Source of the DNA: CAWIVH01 sp963839475
GTDB lineage: Bacteria; Acidobacteriota; UBA6911
Direction: 5' to 3'
Length of the DNA: 64,000 nt
Assembly (NCBI GenBank): GCA_963839475.1
Contig: CAWIVH010000012.1
Span: 186,001 to 250,000, forward strand
Position 1 is the stretch's first letter; each line of letters starts with the position of its first letter. The position numbers and the translations under genes were made by a program. The notes below the pieces were generated by a model, which saw only the letters and a program-made list of their open reading frames with translations, was not told the DNA's origin and searched no databases. Shown in pieces: positions 35,601 through 44,605 of the stretch.

Positions 35601-36338
35601 ATGCCCTTGAAAACCTTTTTACTCATCCCCGCCAATAACGCCGGTGCCACGATCGAACAGGTCTTTGAGCGCATCCCCATACAAGCGCGGCAGCGCATCA
35701 GCCGTTATATCGTCGTAAACGACGGCAGCATCGACGGCACGGAGGCCGTACTGGATCGCCTCTACGAAGATCAGCCCGAAATCGTCAGACTGCGGCATAC
35801 AACGAGCCATGGCTACGGCGCTGCCTGCAAGACCCTTTTGAGCTGCGCCCTACGTCTCGGCGTCGAAGCGGCAGTCATCCTGGATGCCGACGGACGCTAT
35901 CCGCCCGAGAGCCTGATCCAACTTTTGAATTCCATGGACAAAGGGGGCGCCGATATAATTCAGGCATCCCGCATTTCCGATTCGAACGATGCAAAAAACC
36001 GGTTTGCGGCCACAGAGCTTTGGGCCTATAAAACTCTCACCTCGCTGGAAAATGCCGTCTTTAAGATGAATCTGAATGAATTCCACAGCGGCTATCGCAT
36101 CTATTCCAGGAAAGCGTTGGAATTAATCCCGTTTCAGGAGCTCTCTGACACAGCGGGCTTCAAGCTCGAAATGCTTCTGTTGGCCAGGATCAAAGGCCTT
36201 CCCATAAGAGAGGTGCCGATCCCGGGCACCCTTCTCGAAGGGATCGCTCCGCTGGAACCGCTGAGGAACGGAACCGTGGCACTTCAAGTTTTCCTGTCGT
36301 ACATCCGCCACCGCCTTCCCGGGCAACTGAATCCCTGA
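35601..36338 (+). CDS. Family 2 glycosyltransferase (dolichyl-phosphate-mannose-synthase-like)
   Basis: 245 residues. GT-A fold signatures: FLLIPANNAGATIEQVFERIP, YIVVNDGSIDGTEAVL, 'TTSHGYGAACKTLL', and the metal-binding ILDADGRYPPESL (DxD). 'FHSGYRIYSRKALELI' is typical of the polyprenyl-phosphate glycosyltransferase group. No C-terminal membrane segments are present, so it is a soluble or peripheral member. It would transfer a sugar from a nucleotide donor to a lipid carrier or glycan; the acceptor is unknown. It stands alone, after the hairpin that follows the TPR gene. Confidence 0.85.
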   Translation: MPLKTFLLIPANNAGATIEQVFERIPIQARQRISRYIVVNDGSIDGTEAVLDRLYEDQPEIVRLRHTTSHGYGAACKTLLSCALRLGVEAAVILDADGRYPPESLIQLLNSMDKGGADIIQASRISDSNDAKNRFAATELWAYKTLTSLENAVFKMNLNEFHSGYRIYSRKALELIPFQELSDTAGFKLEMLLLARIKGLPIREVPIPGTLLEGIAPLEPLRNGTVALQVFLSYIRHRLPGQLNP

Positions 36339-36827
36339 ATGGAAAAGCCTCCCAAAAGCCTTTGCTGATCAGCGATTTCTTAAAGGCTATAATCCGGCGG
36401 GTAAAGTCAGTGACGCATAAGAGCATTCGATGTGTTTTGGTTCATGACCAACAACTGGCATCGAGGAGATTCTCAGTCAGACGGCAGATTCATGTATCCT
36501 ATTTCTCTGTAATATTATTAGGGCGGGCGACAAATTCGAGGTTTGCCTGAATTTAGCTGATTATTTTGAGCGGCAGAAATGAATGAGATCGGATGTCGAC
36601 AGGTCCGAAGACACACTAAACGGCCTGAATGAATCTGCACCGGGATCGAAAAGCCCGGGAGGGCCGGAAGAGAGTCGAGCTAGTCCGGATTGTCCAGTTT
36701 CGTAACGGATTGATTTGGATGCGGCCCCTGTCAAGACCGCAGGCCCGGGAGGGCCGGAAATTCTTTTCACAAATTTGATCCTTTTTCGCTCTTTAGCGTA
36801 TTCATGAAGCAAACGAGGAGTGTGCAG
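36339..36827. other. Intergenic region upstream of the Bat operon
   Basis: 489 bases without a supported gene; the 62-codon ORF at 36362 lacks a ribosome-binding site. It contains a perfect 17-bp direct repeat GCCCGGGAGGGCCGGAA at 36653-36669 and 36743-36759, 90 bases apart. The promoter of the moxR operon should be here, and the A+T-rich 36500-36530 and 36770-36800 stretches are candidates, but boxes are not clear. Confidence 0.5.
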
Positions 36828-37820
36828 ATGGAAGCAGCCGAACAGATCCAGGAAATCAACCGGAAGGTTCAAGAGGAAAGTGCCTTCGTCCAACAGCTTG
36901 TGGGCGAAGTGCATCGCGCCATTATCGGCCAGAAATACATGGTGGAGCGATTGCTCATCGGGCTGCTCACACGTGGTCACATCCTGCTGGAAGGGGTTCC
37001 AGGGCTCGCCAAGACGCTGGCGGTGCGCACCTTATCTTCGGCAATCGACACAAGGTTCCAGAGGATCCAGTTCACCCCCGATCTTCTCCCGGCGGACGTC
37101 ATCGGAACGATGATATTTAACCCGAAGGAAGGAACTTTTACGCCACGCAAAGGCCCGATTTTCTCCAATATCGTGCTGGCGGACGAAATCAACCGGGCTC
37201 CCGCCAAGGTTCAAAGCGCCTTGCTGGAGGCGATGCAGGAACGGCAGGTCACCATTGGGGACCAAACCTATCCGCTCGAAGAGCCATTCCTTGTCCTGGC
37301 AACCCAGAATCCCATCGAGCAGGAAGGCACCTACCCGCTGCCGGAGGCGCAGGTCGACCGTTTCATGCTCAAGTTGAGGGTGGATTACCCGGATCAGAAG
37401 GAGGAGCGCCAGATTCTGGACCTCATGGCGCGGGATGAGCCCGTCATCATTCGGAAGGTGGTCACCCCCTCCGAAATACTCCGTGTGAGGAATGTCGTCA
37501 AGGAAGTCTATGTGGATGAGCGCATTAAGAATTACATCGTGCAGCTGGTATTCGCCACGCGGAAGCCGGAGGAATTCAAGCTGGATCTGAGAGACTTGAT
37601 CCAGTTCGGGGCATCACCCCGCGCCACCATCTTCCTGGCCCAGGCGGCCAAGGCCCACGCTTTTGTCAAAGGAAGAGGATATGTCACGCCTGAGGACGTC
37701 AAAGCCATAGGCCTTGATGTGCTCAGGCACCGGATCATCCTCACTTACGAAGCCGAAGCTGAGGAAGTAACCACGGAAACTGTCATTAGCCGCATCTTTG
37801 ATGCCGTCCAGGTACCCTGA
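36828..37820 (+). CDS. MoxR-type AAA+ ATPase, first gene of the Bat operon
   Basis: 330 residues from ATG 36828, chosen over ATG 36804 because GAGGAG lies 8-10 bases ahead. Walker A GVPGLAKT, Walker B 'VLADEINRAPAKVQSALLEAM', sensor 'LATQNPIEQEGTYPLPEAQVDRF' and a C-terminal lid define the MoxR family. MoxR ATPases act with VWA-domain proteins as chaperone-like complexes that mature enzymes or respond to stress. The following seven genes (DUF58, membrane protein, BatA-E) are the usual partners in Bat/aerotolerance operons of Gram-negative bacteria. The next gene starts 103 bases later. Confidence 0.9.
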   Translation: MEAAEQIQEINRKVQEESAFVQQLVGEVHRAIIGQKYMVERLLIGLLTRGHILLEGVPGLAKTLAVRTLSSAIDTRFQRIQFTPDLLPADVIGTMIFNPKEGTFTPRKGPIFSNIVLADEINRAPAKVQSALLEAMQERQVTIGDQTYPLEEPFLVLATQNPIEQEGTYPLPEAQVDRFMLKLRVDYPDQKEERQILDLMARDEPVIIRKVVTPSEILRVRNVVKEVYVDERIKNYIVQLVFATRKPEEFKLDLRDLIQFGASPRATIFLAQAAKAHAFVKGRGYVTPEDVKAIGLDVLRHRIILTYEAEAEEVTTETVISRIFDAVQVP

Positions 37821-37923
37821 GAATAGGCCGGCGTCGAAATCGGCATCCGGTTGAAGACAGAGCTCCTCGTGATGGTTAAGGCCCCGGCGTGAAGCCGGAT
37901 CTTTTATGAAATAAGCCAGGGAA

Positions 37924-38802
37924 ATGCTCCCAAAAGAGATCATCCAAAAAATCAGGCGTATCCAGATCACGACGAATCGCCTCGTCAATGAATCCCTGGC
38001 GGGGGAATACCATTCTGTCTTCAAAGGCCGGGGGATGGAATTCGACGAAGTAAGGGAGTACCAGCATGGGGATGACGTCCGCGACATCGACTGGAACGTG
38101 ACCTCGCGAACCGGGCACCCGTTTGTGAAGCGCTATGTCGAAGAGCGTGAGCTGACCGTTGTCCTGCTTGTCGATGCCAGTGCATCAGGTTCGTTCGGGT
38201 CCCACAAAAAGTCCAAAGGAGAAATCGCCGCCGATATCTCGGCGCTTCTTGCCTTCTCCGCCATTCGAAACAACGACCGTGTCGGGGCTCTGCTCTTTAC
38301 CGACAAGGTGGAGAAATTTATTCCGCCGAGGCGGGGCAGCAAGCATGTACTGCGGGTTATCCGCGAACTATTATTTCACCGGTCCGAAAGAACCGGCACT
38401 TCCATCCAGCAGGCGTTGGATCACCTGAATCTGGTCCTCCACAAGAAAGCCGTGGTGTTCCTGATTTCCGATTTACTCGACCAGGGATTTGAGCAGTCGC
38501 TCAAGGTAGCCAACCGCCGCCATGACATGATCATCATCCAGGTCCAGGATCCGCGGGAGTATGAACTTCCCGACGTCGGAATCCTGGAACTGATGGACGC
38601 AGAAACCGGGGAGGTTATTTACGTCGACACCGCCCTGGCGAAAGTGCGGGCAAGTTATCGCGAAAACTGGGAGAAGAACCGGGTCAGGCTCGCCAAATTT
38701 TTCGAAGCAAACCGGATGGATCATATCGTCGTCGACACGATCCAACCCTATGACGCACCCCTGGTCCAGTTCTTTAAAAAGCGGGCAAGGAGGATGCGGT
38801 GA
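37924..38802 (+). CDS. DUF58/VWA-like protein of the Bat operon
   Basis: 292 residues. The DUF58 signature 'GRGMEFDEVREYQHGDDVRDIDWNVTSR' (about 35-62) is followed by a von Willebrand factor A-like region with a MIDAS motif DASASG (DxSxS), 'RTGTSIQQALDHL' and 'VVFLISDLLDQGFEQ'. MIDAS residues bind a divalent metal and ligand proteins. The protein is cytoplasmic, without membrane segments, and pairs with MoxR. Its stop overlaps the start (GTG) of the next gene by four bases, so translation is coupled. Confidence 0.9.
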   Translation: MLPKEIIQKIRRIQITTNRLVNESLAGEYHSVFKGRGMEFDEVREYQHGDDVRDIDWNVTSRTGHPFVKRYVEERELTVVLLVDASASGSFGSHKKSKGEIAADISALLAFSAIRNNDRVGALLFTDKVEKFIPPRRGSKHVLRVIRELLFHRSERTGTSIQQALDHLNLVLHKKAVVFLISDLLDQGFEQSLKVANRRHDMIIIQVQDPREYELPDVGILELMDAETGEVIYVDTALAKVRASYRENWEKNRVRLAKFFEANRMDHIVVDTIQPYDAPLVQFFKKRARRMR

Positions 38803-39875
38803 TTGCCTTCCAGCGCCGGCGATGCCTTGTTTCGCGCCTGATGGCCGGGGCACTGCTCTTTCTAATCATGCTCTCCGGTTCCGGCGCCCAGACAGGACCG
38901 AAGGCCGGTATGCAATCCCCGACGCCTCCTGGAGCCGGGTTGGACGTCCGGGCCAACCCCTCAAAAGCCACGGTCGGGGATCGGATAAACATTGAATTCG
39001 ACCTCACCCTGCCCCGGGGCTTTTCGGCGGAGTTGCCTGCGCTGGGCGGCCAGCTCGGGGATTTCACCGTTCTGGAGGTCTTTCCCGGCCCGAACGTCCC
39101 CGGCGAGACGGCGGGAGCGGCAAAAAACACCCCCCCCTCTCAGCCTCCCGGAGACCTGCGACACCACCGGGCTCGCGTGGTGGTTGCCGCCTTCAAACCG
39201 GGCGAGCAAACCTTTCCATCGATCAGAATCGCTTTTGTGGATCCGGGCGGCGGCAGGACGATCATGGAAAGCCCGCCGCTGAAAATTGCGATCGAGAGCG
39301 TCCTGGATGCAAAAGACAATCAGCTCAAAAACCTGAAATCCCAGGCTGAGATCCCAGAACCTGTGCGTTGGCTGTTGTGGCTGTCCCTCATCGCCCTGGC
39401 AGGAATGGCTGCTTTTGCCGCCTGGTGGTTCTGGAAGAAAAAAAGAAAGACGCCAGGGACCTCGGCTCCCGAGTTCCTCATGGATCCCTTCCAATTGGCA
39501 GAAGCAGATTTGCGAGACCTGATCGGCCGCGGCCTTCTGGAAAAGAACCTGGTGAAGCAGTTTTACGTCTCTCTTTCGGAGATCGTAAAGCGAATCCTGG
39601 AGGCGGGTTACTCCATCCAAACCATTGAGAAAACCACCACCGAAATCGTCGGCGAGTTGCGGTCTCTGACGTTCGAGTCGGACAAAACGGCGGATCTGGA
39701 AAAATTCGAAAGGCTGTTGAGCGGAAGCGATCTTGTGAAATTCGCCCGGCACACACCATCCCGGGCGGATCATGAGAGTTTTATCCAAATGGCTTTCGAT
39801 TGCCTGGAATCATGCCGCCGCCGGAAGCAGCGCATGGAGCAGGCGAGTCCTGTCCAGACCGGGGAGGTGAGGTGA
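38799..39875 (+). CDS. Membrane-anchored protein of the Bat operon (BatD-like N-terminus)
   Basis: 358 residues from GTG 38799, coupled to the DUF58 stop. A signal peptide (about 1-30) leads to a β-sandwich-like domain (about 45-170: 'DVRANPSKATVGDRINIEFDLTLPRGF', 'FKPGEQTFPSIRIAFVD') like the oxygen-tolerance/BatD repeats. One membrane segment lies at about 188-212 and a cytoplasmic helical tail at about 225-350 ('DLIGRGLLEKNLVKQFYVSLSEIVKRIL'), similar to the C-terminal domain of DUF4381-type proteins. It fills the place of the small membrane proteins found between DUF58 and BatA in other operons. Function is inferred from position. Confidence 0.65.
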   Translation: MIAFQRRRCLVSRLMAGALLFLIMLSGSGAQTGPKAGMQSPTPPGAGLDVRANPSKATVGDRINIEFDLTLPRGFSAELPALGGQLGDFTVLEVFPGPNVPGETAGAAKNTPPSQPPGDLRHHRARVVVAAFKPGEQTFPSIRIAFVDPGGGRTIMESPPLKIAIESVLDAKDNQLKNLKSQAEIPEPVRWLLWLSLIALAGMAAFAAWWFWKKKRKTPGTSAPEFLMDPFQLAEADLRDLIGRGLLEKNLVKQFYVSLSEIVKRILEAGYSIQTIEKTTTEIVGELRSLTFESDKTADLEKFERLLSGSDLVKFARHTPSRADHESFIQMAFDCLESCRRRKQRMEQASPVQTGEVR

Positions 39876-40867
39876 TGTTGCGCTTTGCCAATCCCTGGAT
39901 TCTCCTGTTGCTGCTGATTATTCCGCTGATCGTATGGCGCTACCTCCGGCGTATGCACAAAGGCGAGGGCAGTCTCCGTTTTGCCTCCACTCTGGCGCTG
40001 GAGGGTTTCCGCACACCATGGACGGTCCGCGCGCGGCATTTTCTTTTTGCCGCCAAACTGGCGGCACTCGGCCTGGCAATCGTTGCGCTTGCGAGGCCGC
40101 AAAAGGGGATTTCGGAGGAGGAAATCCTGACCGAAGGAATCGACATCGTCCTCGCACTGGACGCTTCGGGAAGCATGGCGGCTGAGGATTTTGAACCGCG
40201 CAACCGAATCTATGTTGCGAAGCTCGTAGCCCGCAAATTTGTCGAAGGCCTGCGGCAGGACCGGATCGGAATCGTGGTTTTTGCAGCAAAAGCCGTCACA
40301 CGGTGCCCTCTCACGATGGACTACGGCGTTGCTCTCAGGGTTCTGGATGATGTCGAGTTGGGCACCATCGAGGATGGGACGGCCATCGGCAACGCGCTTG
40401 GCACCTGTTTGAACCGGCTGCGCGAAAGCAAGGCCAAGTCGAAGGTGATCATACTTCTGACCGACGGCATCAATAACCGCGGGGAGATACAACCCCTGGA
40501 CGCCGCAAAAGCCGCCCAAGCTCTCGGAGTCAAGATTTACACTGTAGGAATCGGGACCCGCGGCACCGCGCGCGTCCCCGTCAACGACCCGAATTATGGC
40601 CGGATTTATGTGAACATGCAGGTCGAGATCGATGAAGCCTCGCTTCAGCGTATTGCGGAGATAACCGGCGGACTTTACTACCGAGCCTCTGACCGGCCCT
40701 CGCTCGAAAAGATTTTCGAAGAGATCGGCCGCCTCGAAAAAACCAAGATAGAAGTGAAATCGTACACTCACTATAACGAACGGTTCAGTGAACTGCTTGT
40801 TCCGGCGCTCATCCTGGTATTGCTGGCAGCCGTCGCAGGAATAACCCGTTTCGGCAAGATTCCGTAG
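39875..40867 (+). CDS. batA: BatA-like VWA-domain membrane protein
   Basis: 330 residues from ATG 39875, which overlaps the previous stop by one base and has GGGGAGGTGAGG upstream. Two N-terminal membrane segments (about 6-24 and 57-76) precede a VWA domain with MIDAS DASGSM, 'GTAIGNALGTCL', 'VIILLTDGINNRGEI'. A C-terminal membrane segment is at about 307-327. BatA and BatB are inner-membrane VWA proteins whose loops face the cytoplasm or periplasm and form complexes with BatC-E. The role in oxygen tolerance was described in Bacteroides; here it is inferred from the operon. Confidence 0.9.
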   Translation: MLRFANPWILLLLLIIPLIVWRYLRRMHKGEGSLRFASTLALEGFRTPWTVRARHFLFAAKLAALGLAIVALARPQKGISEEEILTEGIDIVLALDASGSMAAEDFEPRNRIYVAKLVARKFVEGLRQDRIGIVVFAAKAVTRCPLTMDYGVALRVLDDVELGTIEDGTAIGNALGTCLNRLRESKAKSKVIILLTDGINNRGEIQPLDAAKAAQALGVKIYTVGIGTRGTARVPVNDPNYGRIYVNMQVEIDEASLQRIAEITGGLYYRASDRPSLEKIFEEIGRLEKTKIEVKSYTHYNERFSELLVPALILVLLAAVAGITRFGKIP

Positions 40868-40875
40868 GACGAGGC

Positions 40876-41877
40876 ATGCATATTGCTCGGATGGAATACC
40901 TGAATCTGCTTTGGCTCGTTGCGCTGTTACTGGCCTGCCTACTCTATTCGGTCTCCAGGCGGCGCAAACGTCTGGAGCGGTTTGTCTCCGCCAGCATGGC
41001 GAAACGCCTGATCCCGGACCATAGCCGCGGCAAATCGTATCTGCGGGTCTTTTTCCTGGCGTCCTTCTTCTTTTTCGCCGTTCTCGCGCTCTCGCGCCCC
41101 CAGTGGGGCGTCCGCATGGAAACCGTGCGGAGAACCGGCGTGGATATCGTCCTGGCGCTCGATATTTCCTACAGCATGAATACCGAGGATGTTTCTCCCT
41201 CCCGCCTTGCCAAAGCCAAAGCGGAAGCCAGGGGGATCATCGAGCGATTACGAGGGGATCGCATCGGCCTGGTGGCTTTTTCAGGAAGCGCAGCTGTCCT
41301 CTGCCCATTGACGCTGGACTACGGGGCCGTATCCCTCTTCCTGGACACGGTCAATCCGGGTTCGATCGCAGACCCGGGGACGTCGCTGGCTGCCGCCATA
41401 AAAACAGCCAACGGCGCATTTATCGCCAATGAGAAAAAATACAAAGTCCTGATTATTCTGACAGATGGCGAGGATCTCGAAGGCCAGGTGGACAAGGCCG
41501 CGGAAACCGCCCGGGAGGCCGGCGTGATCATCTATACCATCGGCGTTGGCACTCCGGACGGCAAACCCATACCGGAAAGGGACTCCAAAGGCGATGTAGT
41601 AGAATATCGCAAGGACCCGAGCGGGCAGGTCGTAATCAGCCGGCTTGACGAACGCTCCCTGGCCGAAATAGCGACTCAGAGCGGGGGGCGCTATTACCGC
41701 TCCAGCACCGGGGAAGGAGAGCTGGATCAGATCTATTCCGAGATTTCAGGCATGGATAAGAAAGAGCTGGAATCCAAACTGGTGCAGAACTTCGAGGACC
41801 GGTTTCAGTACCCCTTGTCCTTGGCGGTTTTGTGCCTGGCCCTGGAATTGTGGATCACCGAAAGACGGAAAGTATGA
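40876..41877 (+). CDS. batB: BatB-like VWA-domain membrane protein
   Basis: 333 residues, 8 bases after batA. Layout as in BatA: two N-terminal membrane segments (about 7-24 and 57-75), VWA domain with MIDAS DISYSM, 'DPGTSLAAAIKTANGAF', 'VLIILTDGEDLEGQ', and a C-terminal membrane segment (about 312-326). The two VWA proteins differ enough to be ancient paralogues rather than a recent duplication. A second start, ATG 40891, would remove five residues. The stop codon overlaps the batC start. Confidence 0.9.
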   Translation: MHIARMEYLNLLWLVALLLACLLYSVSRRRKRLERFVSASMAKRLIPDHSRGKSYLRVFFLASFFFFAVLALSRPQWGVRMETVRRTGVDIVLALDISYSMNTEDVSPSRLAKAKAEARGIIERLRGDRIGLVAFSGSAAVLCPLTLDYGAVSLFLDTVNPGSIADPGTSLAAAIKTANGAFIANEKKYKVLIILTDGEDLEGQVDKAAETAREAGVIIYTIGVGTPDGKPIPERDSKGDVVEYRKDPSGQVVISRLDERSLAEIATQSGGRYYRSSTGEGELDQIYSEISGMDKKELESKLVQNFEDRFQYPLSLAVLCLALELWITERRKV

Positions 41878-42620
41878 GACCGAAAACCCTGGCCGTATCT
41901 TTCTTCAGCCTCTTTGTCCTTCTGTCGCATTCGAGCTCCCTAAAGGCGGACTCCGCGGCGGCACTGAACAAAAAGGGGAATCGTCTGTACGACCAGAAGC
42001 AGTTCGTCGAAGCGGAAAAGGCCTACCTGGACGCCCAATTGCAGTCTCCCGGCCGACCGGAGCTTCTGTACAACCACGGCAACACCCTAATTCAGCAGAA
42101 AAAATACGATCAGGCCGCTCAATCGTTGAGGCAGGCGATCGCGAAGGGGGAAAGCGGGCTCCAGGCCAGCAGCTGGTACAACATGGGAAACTGCCTGTTC
42201 GAGGCAGGCAAGTTCAAGGAAGCGGTTGACTCCTATATCCAGTCACTCCGGATCAATCCTTCGGACCGCGACGCCAAGCACAACCTTGAACTGGCATGGA
42301 AAAAGCTCCAGGAAAACCAGCAGCAGTCCAAGGGCAAAGACCAGAAGCAGAAAGACGATAAAAACCAGGATCCCAGGCAAAACCAGGCCAAAAACGAACC
42401 GCAATCCGGGGAAAACAAAGAAAAACCTCAGAACTCACAGGAAGACAAGGCTGAGACCCAATCGCAGCCGCAATCCGCCGGCAAGGGACCCAAGGAAGAG
42501 CGGATGAGCAAGGACCAGGCGCTGCAGCTCCTGGATGCAATGAAGAACCAGGAAATGAACGAACAACGGAAAATGCTGGAGCGGCAGGCGAAACAGGTTA
42601 AGGGCCGAAAAGACTGGTAG
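41874..42620 (+). CDS. batC: BatC-like TPR protein
   Basis: 248 residues from ATG 41874, overlapping the batB stop by four bases (ATGA). Signal peptide about 1-24; three TPR units (about 30-135: 'LNKKGNRLYDQKQFVEAEKAYLDA', 'LLYNHGNTLIQQKKYDQAAQSLRQA', 'WYNMGNCLFEAGKFKEAVDSYIQS'); then a long low-complexity tail rich in Gln, Lys, Asp and Asn (about 145-215), probably disordered. A short helical end (about 220-248) follows. In Bat operons BatC is a periplasmic TPR partner of the VWA proteins. Confidence 0.85.
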   Translation: MRPKTLAVSFFSLFVLLSHSSSLKADSAAALNKKGNRLYDQKQFVEAEKAYLDAQLQSPGRPELLYNHGNTLIQQKKYDQAAQSLRQAIAKGESGLQASSWYNMGNCLFEAGKFKEAVDSYIQSLRINPSDRDAKHNLELAWKKLQENQQQSKGKDQKQKDDKNQDPRQNQAKNEPQSGENKEKPQNSQEDKAETQSQPQSAGKGPKEERMSKDQALQLLDAMKNQEMNEQRKMLERQAKQVKGRKDW

Positions 42621-42640
42621 AAGTAAAGCAAAGATAAACT

Positions 42641-44602
42641 ATGCGGAATTCAGCAAAACGATACGCCGGCGAACGCCGGACTTCAAGCAGGTGGGAAGGG
42701 CCCTCTCCGTCTGAGCTCACCGGGAGAATGCGCCCCACCCTTTTTATGGGGGCGAAAAGGTCCGGGAAATCAGCCCCAGAAGCTGTGGCAGCAGGATTCG
42801 CCTTGATGTTTTTTCTCACCCTGCATCTAGCGGTCTCCCCGGCCCCTGCGCAGGATATCCAGGTTACGGCCTCGGTAAGTACAGACGTAATCGGAGTTCA
42901 GGACCAGTTTCAATTTACAGTCACCGTCTCCGGGAAAGATGCCGGGGAGGTGGAACCTCCGCGACTTCCGCAAATCCGCGGATTTCGGATTGCGGCCGGG
43001 CCGAGCGTCAGCACCCAGTTTCAATGGATCAACGGAAGGACGAGCAGTTCCAAAAGCTTTATCTGGATCCTGCTTCCCGAGAAGGAAGGGCAATACACGA
43101 TCGACCCTGTCGAAATCAAGGTCGGCAGCCGGGGTTACAAAACCCAGCCTATTGCCATTAAAGTCGTGGCCAACTCCGCTCAGCCTCCGCGCGCACAGCC
43201 GAACCTATTGAACCCCTTCGACCGGGAGATGCAGGCGGAGCGGGCCACAACGGGAAGTGAAGACCTGTTTGTCGCTTCGGAAATGGACCGGCCTTCGGCG
43301 TATCCGGGGCAACAGGTAACGCTCAGTTATTATCTTTATACACGCGTTGGAGTGAGCGGCCTCCAGGTCCAGGAGAATCCGTCGCTCAACGGCTTTTGGG
43401 TCGAGGATTTGCAGGTGCCGCAGAATCCAACCGGCAGCCGTAAGGTGGTCAACGGGCGGGAATACATGGTTTACCTCATCAAGAAACAGGCCATTTTCCC
43501 GAATGCCGCCGGCAAAGCAAAAATCCCGTCCGCCACCTTTGCGGTTTCGGCACGCACCACGGGCGATTTATTTGGCATGTTCGCTCAAAACGAAACACTG
43601 ATCAGGAAAACCAAGGAGATTGCTCTCGAGGTGCGTCCATTGCCCGAGAAAGGCCGGCCGGCAGCCTTTACCAATGCGGTCGGTTCATTCAACCTCTCAA
43701 GTAACCTGGATAAAAACGAGGTAGCCGCCGGCGATGCGGTGACTTTGCGGATCAAGCTGGCGGGACGGGGCAACCTGAAAATGGTCCAGGATATTTCCCT
43801 CCCTCCTCTGACGGATTTTACCGTTTATTCATCCAAAAGAACCGACAACATCAAGCCATTCGATGAGAACATCATCGGCGGCGACAAGACCTGGGAATAC
43901 GTAATCGTGCCCAAAGCTCCCGGGCAGCAGGTCATTCCGGCCCTATCGATCACTTATTTCGATCCCCAATCCGAGAAGTATGAAACCGCCACAGCTCCGG
44001 CATTGAATCTGAAGGTTAACCCGGGAGCCGGCAGCGGCGGCGCTCCAGCCAACATTCTATCCGGGCTAAACAAGCAGAATCTGACGCGGCAGGGATCCGA
44101 TATCAATTTCATCAAGCTGAGCGACCGCGATCTCGAAACAGCGAGGGAACCCATTTATGCCTCAGCCTGGTTTTACATCCTGGCGATCCTGCCGGTTGCA
44201 TTCAACCTCGGAGCGTTCCTGTACCAGCGGGAAAAGTCCATCCAGGCCAGCGACATCGTGTTCACCCGGCGGCGGCGCGCACGGCGCGTGGCGCTCACCC
44301 GGATCCGAGATGCGGAGAAGGCAGGCAAAACCGATCCCCGGCGATTCTATGACGAAGCTTCATCGGCGCTCGGGGGATATCTTTCCGGTAGGTTCAACCT
44401 TCCTGAAATCGAGGTAACTGGAGACCACCTGGAACGAACGCTCGCCGGGAAATCCGTCGAGCCCGGGTTGATCGGCGAAATTTTGGATTGCATGCGCGAG
44501 TGTGATTTCGGACGTTTCGTCTCGGCGTCATCCTCCCCGGACAAAATGAGCGGGCTCGCCGCGCGAATCCGGAAAACCATTGATCGTTTGGAAACCCTTT
44601 AG
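42641..44602 (+). CDS. batD: BatD-like oxygen-tolerance protein
   Basis: Up to 653 residues; the exact start is uncertain. A hydrophobic signal segment lies at about 50-72, so a start at ATG 42746 is more likely than 42641, whose leader is unlike an export signal. The mature part holds BatD-type β domains (about 75-480: 'IQVTASVSTDVIGVQDQFQFTVTV', 'LFVASEMDRPSAYPGQQVTLSYYLYT', 'LNKNEVAAGDAVTLRIKL'-type strands), one membrane segment near 506-527 and a cytoplasmic helical tail. The family works with BatA/BatB. The batE-like gene starts four bases after the stop. Confidence 0.85.
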   Translation: MRNSAKRYAGERRTSSRWEGPSPSELTGRMRPTLFMGAKRSGKSAPEAVAAGFALMFFLTLHLAVSPAPAQDIQVTASVSTDVIGVQDQFQFTVTVSGKDAGEVEPPRLPQIRGFRIAAGPSVSTQFQWINGRTSSSKSFIWILLPEKEGQYTIDPVEIKVGSRGYKTQPIAIKVVANSAQPPRAQPNLLNPFDREMQAERATTGSEDLFVASEMDRPSAYPGQQVTLSYYLYTRVGVSGLQVQENPSLNGFWVEDLQVPQNPTGSRKVVNGREYMVYLIKKQAIFPNAAGKAKIPSATFAVSARTTGDLFGMFAQNETLIRKTKEIALEVRPLPEKGRPAAFTNAVGSFNLSSNLDKNEVAAGDAVTLRIKLAGRGNLKMVQDISLPPLTDFTVYSSKRTDNIKPFDENIIGGDKTWEYVIVPKAPGQQVIPALSITYFDPQSEKYETATAPALNLKVNPGAGSGGAPANILSGLNKQNLTRQGSDINFIKLSDRDLETAREPIYASAWFYILAILPVAFNLGAFLYQREKSIQASDIVFTRRRRARRVALTRIRDAEKAGKTDPRRFYDEASSALGGYLSGRFNLPEIEVTGDHLERTLAGKSVEPGLIGEILDCMRECDFGRFVSASSSPDKMSGLAARIRKTIDRLETL

Positions 44603-44605
44603 GAT

